From: JAYXXU01 sp049301135
GTDB lineage: Bacteria; Pseudomonadota; Gammaproteobacteria; Pseudomonadales; Moraxellaceae
DNA: 48,687 nt
Direction: 5' to 3'
Assembly: GCA_049301135.1 (NCBI GenBank)
Contig: JBAQKP010000239.1
Span: 1-48,687 of the forward strand
The notes beneath the pieces were generated by a model. It was given only the letters and a program-made list of their open reading frames with translations, was not told the DNA's origin and made no database searches. Below, in pieces: positions 29,415-36,332 of the stretch. The stretch's first letter is position 1; every line of letters begins with the position of its first letter. The position numbers and the translations under genes were made by a program.

Positions 29415-29900
29415 ATGGACAGCATCAAGATCGAACTCAAGCCGCGCACCGCTGACTACTCCGTCAAGCTGCCGGATGACATGGGTACGGCCCTCGTCGC
29501 CAACGCCAACTTCAGCCGTCCGGACGGCAGCTTCTCGGGTCTCGGCTTGAGCCTGCAGGCTTCCCCGCTGAAGGACTGCAATGCTCCGACCGCGGTCGAT
29601 GCGGAGATGTTCTTCGGCGCCCTCGGGCTGGTCAACGCCTCCCACGACCTGCTGGCTGCTCTGCGCATGGCCCGCGGCGTGATCGCCACTGCCCTGAAGG
29701 CCAGCGCGCCGGACTGGTTCGAGACGGAGGCTGAGGTGGCGAATCACACTGCCATCAAGCAGATCGATACCGTCATCGCCAAAGCCACCCGGCGCCCGCT
29801 GCACGACGAGACCAGCGCCGAGGCCGAGCGCCTGCAGGACGCCGCTGACCACGCCCGCAAGAGCGCCGTCGAAGAGCGCCTGATCGGGGGTGCCGCGTGA
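29415..29900 (+). CDS. Hypothetical early protein
   Basis: This 161-aa protein begins MDSIKIELKPRTADYSVKLP. A beta-rich N-terminal half is followed by ASHDLLAALRMARGVIATALKA and an ID-T-IAKATR motif, a pattern seen in many phage early proteins of unknown function. It starts 10 bases after the previous stop. Confidence 0.6.
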   Translation: MDSIKIELKPRTADYSVKLPDDMGTALVANANFSRPDGSFSGLGLSLQASPLKDCNAPTAVDAEMFFGALGLVNASHDLLAALRMARGVIATALKASAPDWFETEAEVANHTAIKQIDTVIAKATRRPLHDETSAEAERLQDAADHARKSAVEERLIGGAA

Positions 29901-29998
29901 TCGCCTGCCTCAACTTCCGCACCGCCGCTGAGCTGGCCTACAGCCTCAACTCCACCCTGACCCGCATCGGCGGCGTCTGGTACGTGAGGGCCGCCTGA
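29897..29998 (+). CDS. 33-aa early protein (GTG start)
   Basis: MIACLNFRTAAELAYSLNST, read from GTG 29897, overlaps the previous stop (GTGA) and the next start (TGATG) exactly. The exact fit on both sides supports it. The function is unknown. Confidence 0.5.
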   Translation: MIACLNFRTAAELAYSLNSTLTRIGGVWYVRAA

Positions 29999-30303
29999 TG
30001 AACATGCTCTCCCCTGACTTCATCGCCTGGACCGCCTTTGCGCTGGTCATGGGCGTCGGCCTGGTGGTGCTGGGCTGGGCTCTCGGCCTGCATGACCGCG
30101 ACCAGCGTGTCGGCTGCCAGCTCTCCCACACCCCCACCCAGCTGGCACAGGCCGAGTGGCTGCTGAGCCGCAGCCGCGCCAACTGCAAGACGCTGGTGGC
30201 AGACCTGCAGGAGGCGAACGAACGCATCCGCCGGCTGCAGGAGTCCAACCAGGCGCTGGTGATCCGCGCGGTGCTGCCGCCGGAGGTGCGCCGTGGAGGC
30301 TGA
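29998..30303 (+). CDS. Membrane-anchored coiled-coil protein
   Basis: This 101-aa protein begins MNMLSPDFIAWTAFALVMGV. It has an N-terminal membrane helix (residues 9-30) followed by a helix-rich region (LVADLQEANERIRRLQESNQ). The layout recalls inner-membrane spanin-type or anti-host proteins, but its early position argues against lysis. The function is unknown. Confidence 0.55.
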   Translation: MNMLSPDFIAWTAFALVMGVGLVVLGWALGLHDRDQRVGCQLSHTPTQLAQAEWLLSRSRANCKTLVADLQEANERIRRLQESNQALVIRAVLPPEVRRGG

Positions 30304-30388
30304 CGAATACGCCCAGCAGCAGCTGGAGCAGCAGGAATACGAAGCACTGATGGCCGAGCTGGCCGAATCCCGGGAGAACGAAGAATGA
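30293..30388 (+). CDS. 31-aa acidic protein (GTG start)
   Basis: Reads MEADEYAQQQLEQQEYEALM and on, rich in Glu and Gln. It overlaps the previous gene by 11 bases and the ERF start by ATGA (30385-30388). Small size keeps confidence low. Confidence 0.45.
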   Translation: MEADEYAQQQLEQQEYEALMAELAESRENEE

Positions 30389-31002
30389 AGGTTTACCAGG
30401 CAATCAACGCAGTGATGCGCGACCTGTCCGCCGAGGGCATCAGCAAGGCCCGCAAGAACACCCAGCAGGGCTACCAGTTCCGCGGCATTGACGACGTCTA
30501 CAACGCCCTGTCCAGCACGATGTCGCGCCATGGGCTGGTGATGCTGCCCCGCGTCCTGTCCCGCAGCGTGGAGGAGCGCGCCAGCAAGAACGGCGGCGCC
30601 CTGTTCTATGTCGCCGTGGACGTGGAATTCGACCTGGTGGCGGCTGAAGACGGCAGCAAGCACACGATCCGCACCGCTGGCGAGGCCATGGACAGCGCTG
30701 ACAAGGCCACCAACAAGGCCATGAGCGCCGCCTACAAGTACGCGGCCATGCAGGCCTTCTGCATCCCGACAGAGGGCGACAACGACGCCGACTCCCACAC
30801 TCACGACGTGGTGCCGCAGACGGTGGCCGCCCCGCTCAAGTGGATGACCGACATGGAGCTGAAGATCCGCGGCGCCGAGTCGCTGGCGAAGCTGGACGAC
30901 ATCCGCGGCTACATCAACACGAAGCGCCTGCCGGCGACCCAGATCGCCAAGCTGGTCGCCGTGTGCAACGAGATCGAAGACGTCCTGAAGGAGGCTGCAT
31001 AA
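30385..31002 (+). CDS. ERF-family single-strand annealing recombinase
   Basis: This 205-aa protein has the ERF domain in residues 1-135: MKVYQAINAVMRDLSAEGIS, YQFRGIDDVYNALSSTMSRHGLVMLP, GEAMDSADKATNKAMSAAYKYAAMQAFCIP. The C-terminal part is variable. ERF proteins anneal complementary single strands and tolerate short, imperfect homology, so they could drive exchange between the repeated cassettes. SSB follows directly. Confidence 0.92.
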   Translation: MKVYQAINAVMRDLSAEGISKARKNTQQGYQFRGIDDVYNALSSTMSRHGLVMLPRVLSRSVEERASKNGGALFYVAVDVEFDLVAAEDGSKHTIRTAGEAMDSADKATNKAMSAAYKYAAMQAFCIPTEGDNDADSHTHDVVPQTVAAPLKWMTDMELKIRGAESLAKLDDIRGYINTKRLPATQIAKLVAVCNEIEDVLKEAA

Positions 31003-31422
31003 ATGCGAGGCGTGAACAAGGTGATCCTGGTCGGCACTGTCGGCCGTGACGTGGAAGTGCGCTACCTGCCCTCCGGCAATGCCATCTGCAACCTGACCAT
31101 GGCGACCAGCGAAAGCTGGAAGGACAAGGCCACCGGCCAGCAGCAGGAGCAGACCGAATGGCACCGCGTGGTCTTCCCGGGGAAGCTGGCCGAGATCGTC
31201 GGCGAGTACGTGAAGAAGGGCAGCAAGCTCTACGTGGAAGGCTCCCTGCATACCCGCAAGTGGCAGGACAAGGCCACCGGGCAGGACAAGTACAGCACCG
31301 AGATCAAGGCTGGCGCCATGCAGATGCTGGACAGCCGCCAGAGCGGTGGCGAGCAGCGCCCTCGAATGGAATCCCAGGACACGCCGTTCGCGGACGACTT
31401 CAACGACGACATCCCTTTCTGA
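31003..31422 (+). CDS. ssb: Single-stranded DNA-binding protein
   Basis: This 139-aa protein has an OB fold from the start (RGVNKVILVGTVGRDVEVRYLPSGNAICNL, then TEWHRVVFPGKLAEIVGEYVKKGSKLYVEG) and the acidic C-terminal tip DDIPF used to dock partners. It protects single strands during replication and assists ERF. Confidence 0.95.
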   Translation: MRGVNKVILVGTVGRDVEVRYLPSGNAICNLTMATSESWKDKATGQQQEQTEWHRVVFPGKLAEIVGEYVKKGSKLYVEGSLHTRKWQDKATGQDKYSTEIKAGAMQMLDSRQSGGEQRPRMESQDTPFADDFNDDIPF

Positions 31423-31435
31423 GGACGACACCCCC

Positions 31436-32560
31436 ATGACGACCCCCAAGAACACCCTGCCGGCCCTCGCTGACCTCGCCCCTGCTGCCTCCCTGCTGCA
31501 GGCCACCGAAGCCACCCTGACCGAAGTCGTCACCGGCTTCTTCGACATCGCTGACCAGCAGGCCGCCGCCATCATCGCCAAGTATGACGGCGTGGTCTGG
31601 CAGCACCTGGAGACCGGCAAGGGTATGCAGGCCGCTGTTGATGCCCGCGCCGAGCTGCGCACCTTCCGCACCGGCATCGTGGATAAGGGGCATGCCGCCA
31701 TCAAGTCGCCCCTGCTGGCGATCGGCCGCATCGCTGACGGCCGCAAGCAGGCCCTGGGCGACCGCCTGAAGGCCTCCGAGAAGGTGGTGGACGACCAGAT
31801 CAAGGCCGAGGAGCAGCGCAAGGCCGCCGAGAAGGAGCGCCTGGCGAAGATCGAGCGCGAACGTGTCGCCGCCATCCGCGAGAACATCCACGGCATCTCC
31901 ATGATGCCCTCGACGCTGGTCGGCAAGACCGCTGCGCAGATGCGCGAGATCCTGGGCGAGATGACCAATCCCGTCGACTGCCCGGACGAGTTCCAGGAGC
32001 TGGCTGAAGAAGCGGCCATTGCCTACGCGAATGCCACTGACGCCATCGGCCGCCTGATTGCCGACGCTGATGCCCGGGAAGCCGAGCAGGCCCGCCTGAA
32101 GGTCGAGCGCGAGAAGCTGGCCGAAGAGCAGCGACTGGCTGCCGAGGAACGCCAGCGCCAGCAGGAGGCCGCCGCCAAGGTGCAGGCCGAGCTGGACGCA
32201 CAGGCCGCCGAGATTCGCCGCCAGCGCGAGGAGTGGGAGCTGGAGCAGGAGCGCGCCAGGATCGCGGAGCAGGCTGCCCGTGAGAAGGCGACGCTTTCCG
32301 ACATTGACAAGGCTGGCGTCAGCACCGAGGAGTTCGCGGCAGGCGCCACTGCCATGGCGACCGCGTGTGCCGAGATGGGCAGCGACCTCGCCGACCTGAT
32401 CAGCAGCCGCCCGGCCGATGTGCAGACGCTGACCAATCCCGTCCCGCGCCCAAGTGTCGAGGAGCTGGTGATGATCGTGGCTGAAGCCAAGATGGTTTCC
32501 GAGGACGTGGCCTATGGATGGCTGGTGGGCGCCTTCGGCAGCAAGAGCGAGGCGGCTTGA
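31436..32560 (+). CDS. Large coiled-coil protein of the recombination module
   Basis: This 374-aa protein begins MTTPKNTLPALADLAPAASL; the ATG at 31436 follows the SSB stop by 13 bases and avoids reading back into ssb. Residues about 100-170 and 215-305 are charged coiled coil (VEREKLAEEQRLAAEERQRQ type). The C-terminal domain (VSTEEFAAGATAMATACAEM...YGWLVGAFG) is compact. It resembles DUF1351-like proteins in recombination operons, but I cannot assign it firmly. It is probably an accessory factor of the ERF/SSB system. Confidence 0.65.
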   Translation: MTTPKNTLPALADLAPAASLLQATEATLTEVVTGFFDIADQQAAAIIAKYDGVVWQHLETGKGMQAAVDARAELRTFRTGIVDKGHAAIKSPLLAIGRIADGRKQALGDRLKASEKVVDDQIKAEEQRKAAEKERLAKIERERVAAIRENIHGISMMPSTLVGKTAAQMREILGEMTNPVDCPDEFQELAEEAAIAYANATDAIGRLIADADAREAEQARLKVEREKLAEEQRLAAEERQRQQEAAAKVQAELDAQAAEIRRQREEWELEQERARIAEQAAREKATLSDIDKAGVSTEEFAAGATAMATACAEMGSDLADLISSRPADVQTLTNPVPRPSVEELVMIVAEAKMVSEDVAYGWLVGAFGSKSEAA

Positions 32561-32562
32561 TC

Positions 32563-32781
32563 ATGGCAACCATCGACACGATCAGCAGCTGCATCAAATC
32601 CGTCATCTGGCAGGAAGGTGACGAGGATTGCGGCGTCGGCGAGCCGGCCATCGTAGTCAAGCAGTACGCCGATGGCCTGGTCGAGCTCAAGCAGGGCGTC
32701 AACGAAGTGCTGGTCAACCGCAGCAGCCTGATCGCCTTGGCGCGCGAACTGCGCCGGCTGGAGAAGGAGCCGCAGGAATGA
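32563..32781 (+). CDS. Hypothetical small protein
   Basis: This 72-aa protein begins MATIDTISSCIKSVIWQEGD. The short beta-rich body ends in LIALARELRRLEKEPQE. It couples by ATGA to the PAPS-reductase-like gene. No family is recognised. Confidence 0.6.
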   Translation: MATIDTISSCIKSVIWQEGDEDCGVGEPAIVVKQYADGLVELKQGVNEVLVNRSSLIALARELRRLEKEPQE

Positions 32782-33617
32782 CTGCCATCCCGGCCGAGGT
32801 CCATGAGCTGATCGCCGCCGGCGCCCTGTTCGTGTCGAACCACAGTGGCGGCAAGGACAGCCAGGCGATGCTGATCCGCCTGCGCGAGATCGTGCCGGCC
32901 CGCCAGTTGCTGGTGATCCATGCAGCCCTTGGCGAAGTGGAGTGGCCTGGTGCGCTGGAGCTTGCCCAGGATCAGGCGGGCGACGCTGACCTGCCCTTCA
33001 TCGTGGCAAAGGCCAGCAAGACCATGTTTGAGATGGTGGAGCGCCGCTTTGCTGATCGCCCTGAGGTGCCAAGCTGGCCTTCTGCCAGTACCAGGCAATG
33101 CACAAGTGACCTGAAGCGCGGGCCCATCCAGCGCGAGGTCCGCCGCTACGCCAAGGCCAGCGGCTTCAAGACCATCGTGAACTGCCTGGGGCTGCGCGCC
33201 GAGGAGTCGCCTGGCCGAGCCAAGCGCAAGTCGTTCAGTCGCATGAGCATCAGCAACACTGTCACCACCTGGTTTGAGTGGCTGCCGGTACATGACGAGC
33301 GCACCGAAGAAATATTCTGGACGATCTTGAATGCCGGCCAGAAGCCCCACTACGCATACGGCCTGGAGATCATAAGCGGCCGCCCGGTGGCAACCCTCAA
33401 TGAGCGCCTGTCCTGTGTGTTCTGCCTGTTCGGCAGCAAGAACGACATCAGGAACGGAGCAAGGAGTCTCCCCTGGCTGCTGGCTAAGTACGATGCCAAG
33501 GAGAAGGCCACCGGCTACACGATGCACATGAGCCGCATCCCGCTGGTGGAGCTGGCGACGCCAGTGGAACGCCAGCCGGACGCACAGGCGGACCTGTTCG
33601 CGGAGGCCGCAGCATGA
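32778..33617 (+). CDS. PAPS-reductase-like PP-loop protein
   Basis: This 279-aa protein has the PP-loop SGGKDS at residues 23-28 and further family marks: TRQCTSDLKRGPIQREVRRY, GLRAEESPGRAK and a C-terminal CVFC pair. PP-loop enzymes adenylate or handle sulphur and are used in PAPS reduction, tRNA thiolation and DNA sulphur or base modification (DndC-like). Phage copies are common, with unclear substrate. The ATG at 32778 is fixed by an ATGA overlap. Confidence 0.85.
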   Translation: MTAIPAEVHELIAAGALFVSNHSGGKDSQAMLIRLREIVPARQLLVIHAALGEVEWPGALELAQDQAGDADLPFIVAKASKTMFEMVERRFADRPEVPSWPSASTRQCTSDLKRGPIQREVRRYAKASGFKTIVNCLGLRAEESPGRAKRKSFSRMSISNTVTTWFEWLPVHDERTEEIFWTILNAGQKPHYAYGLEIISGRPVATLNERLSCVFCLFGSKNDIRNGARSLPWLLAKYDAKEKATGYTMHMSRIPLVELATPVERQPDAQADLFAEAAA

Positions 33618-33805
33618 GCCAGCTCGACCTCTTCGCCACGCCCAAGGCCACGCCCACCGACCGTGCCGGCCACTTGCACACAGCCCGGGCCTATCTGGCG
33701 CAGGCGGTGACGTTCCGGGAGCGGGAGCAGCGCAACGGGCAGCGGCCGGGATTCTCGCTGGTGCTGCTGGAGTGGGCCGGCAATCAAAGACGAAAGGCGG
33801 CCTGA
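33614..33805 (+). CDS. Small basic protein coupled to the PP-loop gene
   Basis: This 63-aa protein begins MSQLDLFATPKATPTDRAGH. The segment YLAQAVTFREREQRNGQRPGFSLVLLEWAGNQRRKA is a recurring small phage pattern. It overlaps the PP-loop gene by ATGA, so the two may act together. It has no known function. Confidence 0.6.
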   Translation: MSQLDLFATPKATPTDRAGHLHTARAYLAQAVTFREREQRNGQRPGFSLVLLEWAGNQRRKAA

Positions 33806-33831
33806 CCGCTATGGATAACCAGGGGATTGAG

Positions 33832-34353
33832 ATGACCGACAACCAAAAGGCAGCCGCCATCCTGCGCCAGTACGCAGGCGAGCTGTACCAGGGCCACACC
33901 ATCGGCGGCCAGTGGGATGAAGGCTGCCGCATCAAAGCCGAGCATGACGAGCTGCTGGCGCTGGCTGACAGGCTGGCTCTCGCGCAGAGCGGGGAGGCGG
34001 TGTGCTACGGGTGCAGCGTCGGGATGCGCCTGTGCGATGACGGCTTGCACCGCGACCCGCTCGGACAAGTGTTCCCGCACACGGCTGCCGTTGTTCACAC
34101 CCACCCCGCCCCCGACCGCGTGGCGGAACTGGAGCGCGAGCAGCAGATTAGCGCCGCACTGTCGCGCAAAGTCGTCGCCCTCGAACAGCAGCTTGCCGAG
34201 AGCCGGGAGCTGGAGGGGAGGATGCGGGGCGTGCTGGAGGCTTTCGACAAGGCCGCCCGCGAAAGTGGCTCGATCATTGGCTTTGCGGGTAAGGCGGTCG
34301 AGCTGATTACCCATGCGCGGTCCGCCCTCGCCGCCGAGCAGGAGAAGAAGTGA
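33832..34353 (+). CDS. Coiled-coil accessory protein, cassette B
   Basis: This 173-aa protein begins MTDNQKAAAILRQYAGELYQ. The ATG at 33832 has AGGGG seven bases upstream; ATG 33811 is an alternative. The N terminus is unique (CYGCSVGMRLCDDGL has a Cys pair). The last 52 residues are nearly identical to the end of the 18986 gene in cassette A. It couples to the next gene by TGATG. Confidence 0.65.
   Translation: MTDNQKAAAILRQYAGELYQGHTIGGQWDEGCRIKAEHDELLALADRLALAQSGEAVCYGCSVGMRLCDDGLHRDPLGQVFPHTAAVVHTHPAPDRVAELEREQQISAALSRKVVALEQQLAESRELEGRMRGVLEAFDKAARESGSIIGFAGKAVELITHARSALAAEQEKK
34196..34353 (+). repeat. Inverted repeat R1, copy B (158 bp)
   Basis: Reverse complement of 18986-19143 with three mismatches in 158 bases. 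It ends at the TGATG joining two genes, exactly as in copy A. Confidence 0.95.
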
Positions 34354-35021
34354 TGAGTGAAGAACTGATTAAGCGGCTGAGCCTTCGCGCCGGCATTGAA
34401 AAGCTAGCGGACAAGTTCGTGCTCGCCGGGTTGCTTGAGGAAGCCGCTGCCGCCCTATCCACCCCGCCCGCTGCTGTCGCGGTGCCGGATGGGATGGTGC
34501 TGGTGCGGCGTAAGCTGATTGACGAATCAATAGCCCGCATCAACTGCGCCATCCCCGGATGGGAGGTGCATGTACATGCGCTGAATGACGCTCTAGCCGC
34601 CGCCCCTGCCGCTCCCTCTGTCCGGGCTGTCGTTGTGCCGGCGGGGATAGACAGAATCGGCCTGCATGGCTTCCTTTGCGAAGCCCTGGATGACGGCCGC
34701 TGCATTGCCGACGCATACCGATTCAAGGATGGCTATCACACAGCAAGAAACGCCAAGGTTATGGCGCTGACGGATAAGCTTCTCGCCATGCTCGCTGCCG
34801 CCCCTGCCTCGCCCGCTGCTACGGGGTGGGTGAAACCGAGCAATCCGGCAGCAACGCGGCAGTATTACTACCACGATGACGACTGCCCCATTCGCAAGTC
34901 GGGCGACCCCGGCTGCATCTGCTGGCGCGACGAAGGCACGGGGCCGTTCCCAAATGGAACCGACATTGTGCAGCTCAGTTGGCGCGACAAGCCCGCCCCT
35001 TCCGTCGATGGGGAGGGCTGA
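34353..35021 (+). CDS. Ead/Ea22-like accessory protein, cassette B
   Basis: This 222-aa protein begins MSEELIKRLSLRAGIEKLAD. The central PPAAVAVPDGMVLVRRKLIDES corresponds in layout to PPAAVAVLDGWRLVPVEP of the 18225 gene. The C terminus has YYYHDDDCPIRKSGDPGCIC (possible metal site) and ends PAPSVDGEG like the 18016 gene. It is a mosaic of pieces found in cassette A. Confidence 0.65.
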   Translation: MSEELIKRLSLRAGIEKLADKFVLAGLLEEAAAALSTPPAAVAVPDGMVLVRRKLIDESIARINCAIPGWEVHVHALNDALAAAPAAPSVRAVVVPAGIDRIGLHGFLCEALDDGRCIADAYRFKDGYHTARNAKVMALTDKLLAMLAAAPASPAATGWVKPSNPAATRQYYYHDDDCPIRKSGDPGCICWRDEGTGPFPNGTDIVQLSWRDKPAPSVDGEG

Positions 35022-35024
35022 GGG

Positions 35025-35138
35025 ATGGACGCAATCGCAACGCTGGCAACAATGGCTTGTATGCTTCTCATCGGGTACGGCATCGGATGTATTGCCGCCG
35101 ACCGACGCGCCAAGCGCAATGCTAAGAGGGTGAAGTGA
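35025..35138 (+). CDS. 37-aa membrane protein
   Basis: It begins MDAIATLATMACMLLIGYGI, a single membrane helix (residues 5-25), followed by AADRRAKRNAKRVK. The start lies inside the 37-base shared block. The basic tail is shared with the 21-aa ORF at 17672-17737. It couples to the next gene by TGATG. Confidence 0.55.
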   Translation: MDAIATLATMACMLLIGYGIGCIAADRRAKRNAKRVK

Positions 35139-35359
35139 TGCAGATTAAGAAAATTGCTGTCAGCGCAGCCATTGTTGCTGCCCTAGCAGTAGCCAATGAG
35201 TATCGCCAAAAATGCCCTGACTGTGGCCGACTGAAGGCGCGCAGCGCAGACGATGCCATGAATGGCGACTGTGACAAGTGGTATGCCACGCGAGATAAAG
35301 AGGCCCATGCGGAGTGCGCTCGGGTCGCCGCCGCGAAGAAGGAGCAGGAACATGAGTGA
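35138..35359 (+). CDS. Small membrane-anchored Cys-containing protein
   Basis: This 73-aa protein begins MQIKKIAVSAAIVAALAVAN. It has an N-terminal hydrophobic helix (residues 6-20), a CPDC pair, and the ending KKEQEHE, which it shares with the unrelated 17394 gene. It could be exported or anchored. The function is unknown. Confidence 0.55.
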   Translation: MQIKKIAVSAAIVAALAVANEYRQKCPDCGRLKARSADDAMNGDCDKWYATRDKEAHAECARVAAAKKEQEHE

Positions 35360-35987
35360 GAAGCTGCGCATAATTCCGGGGCCTACTCGGTGGCGGCATG
35401 AGTGCAAAAGTCACGGCGATTGGCGCTCATTCCACAATGGCATTACTTTCTGCCCGACCTGCGGAATGGATAAAGACGGGCTGATGGCCGAGCCGCCCAT
35501 CCCGTTTGATGGCTCTGTCATCCTGCGCCGAGCAGGGGCCACCCCTCCCGCCAGCCATGACGCGGGGGAGGCTGTGGCCGAGGTCTACTCGCACCAAAGC
35601 CGCGATATGTGCAAGGTGTCCACGCTTCACGCCAGCTTTAGTCGGAGCGTTCCTGTTGGCACGAAGCTCTATCCGGAATCTGCGCTCACCGCCCTCACCG
35701 CCGAAGTCTCCCGGCTGACGGGGGAGCGGGACCAGTGGAGGCGCCTTGCTGCACCCGCTCTGTCCGGGCTGTCTAGCTCCCTGGTTGACCAGCAGCAATT
35801 GCAAGACGCCCTTGAGCGCAGCCGGAAGGAGTGCGAGAGGCTGCGGGAGGCTTTGGAGGTAATGCTTGAAGGCGATGAGCTAGGCGAGGCTGAGTGCCAG
35901 CGCATCGGATTTCCGCGAATGATTACGCGCCGAGAGAAAGCCAGAGCCGCCCTGTCGGCAGGAGAGCAGCATGACCGTAACGCCTGA
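35352..35987 (+). CDS. Ea22-like accessory protein, cassette B
   Basis: This 211-aa protein begins MSEKLRIIPGPTRWRHECKS, with a CPTC pair in FCPTCGMDKDG. The middle (SHDAGEAVAEVYSHQSRDMC to LTAEVSRLT) is nearly identical to that of the 16547 gene, and both end in SAGEQH. Between and around these parts the two proteins differ, so they are mosaics of one family. It overlaps its neighbours by 8 and 17 bases. Confidence 0.7.
   Translation: MSEKLRIIPGPTRWRHECKSHGDWRSFHNGITFCPTCGMDKDGLMAEPPIPFDGSVILRRAGATPPASHDAGEAVAEVYSHQSRDMCKVSTLHASFSRSVPVGTKLYPESALTALTAEVSRLTGERDQWRRLAAPALSGLSSSLVDQQQLQDALERSRKECERLREALEVMLEGDELGEAECQRIGFPRMITRREKARAALSAGEQHDRNA
35550..35721 (+). repeat. Inverted repeat R2, copy B (172 bp)
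   Basis: Reverse complement of 16981-17152 with two mismatches in 172 bases and no gaps. Confidence 0.95.
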
Positions 35988-36105
35988 AATGCTGCTGTTC
36001 CTGGCTGGAGTGCTAGCCCTTGCAGGGGTCGTGCTGGTCGTCATTGGCGCACTTGCCGGGCGCATCGTGGAAGTCTGGCAGGCGCTTAAATGGGAGGGGG
36101 AGTGA
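35971..36105 (+). CDS. 44-aa membrane protein
   Basis: It begins MTVTPEMLLFLAGVLALAGV, one or two closely spaced hydrophobic segments (residues 8-30), then GRIVEVWQALKWEGE. Its start lies in a block shared with 16551-16579 and 16433-16450. It couples to the DUF4224-like gene by TGATG. Confidence 0.55.
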   Translation: MTVTPEMLLFLAGVLALAGVVLVVIGALAGRIVEVWQALKWEGE

Positions 36106-36332
36106 TGAATGTCCACCTGGTGAGCGAGGACGATTTGCGCGCCTGGCTCAATTACGAGCGGCAGGCCGACATTCGGGTCTGGCTCGACAAGAACGGCGTC
36201 TGGTACACCGAGGGCAAGGGCGGCAGGATCTGCACCACGGTCGCCGCCATCAATGCTGCCCGCGCCTCTGCCAATGGCGCATCCTTTGACGACTTCGAGT
36301 TCGCAAGCCATGGGAAGACCCCGAGCCACTAA
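36105..36332 (+). CDS. DUF4224-like protein upstream of the integrase
   Basis: This 75-aa protein begins MNVHLVSEDDLRAWLNYERQ. The pattern 'L-EDL-W--Y-RQAD-RVWLDKNGVWY' resembles DUF4224 proteins that often precede phage tyrosine integrases and may assist excision. It overlaps the integrase start by 23 bases, so the two are co-translated. Confidence 0.7.
   Translation: MNVHLVSEDDLRAWLNYERQADIRVWLDKNGVWYTEGKGGRICTTVAAINAARASANGASFDDFEFASHGKTPSH

Noticed and set aside
29938..32019. 693-aa minus-strand open frame opposite the ERF and ssb genes
   Set aside because: It is a long antisense shadow in GC-rich DNA with no ribosome site and no family pattern. The plus strand carries clear ERF and SSB genes.
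32400..33935. 511-aa minus-strand open frame
   Set aside because: Shadow opposite the PP-loop gene and its neighbours, which are coupled by overlaps on the plus strand.
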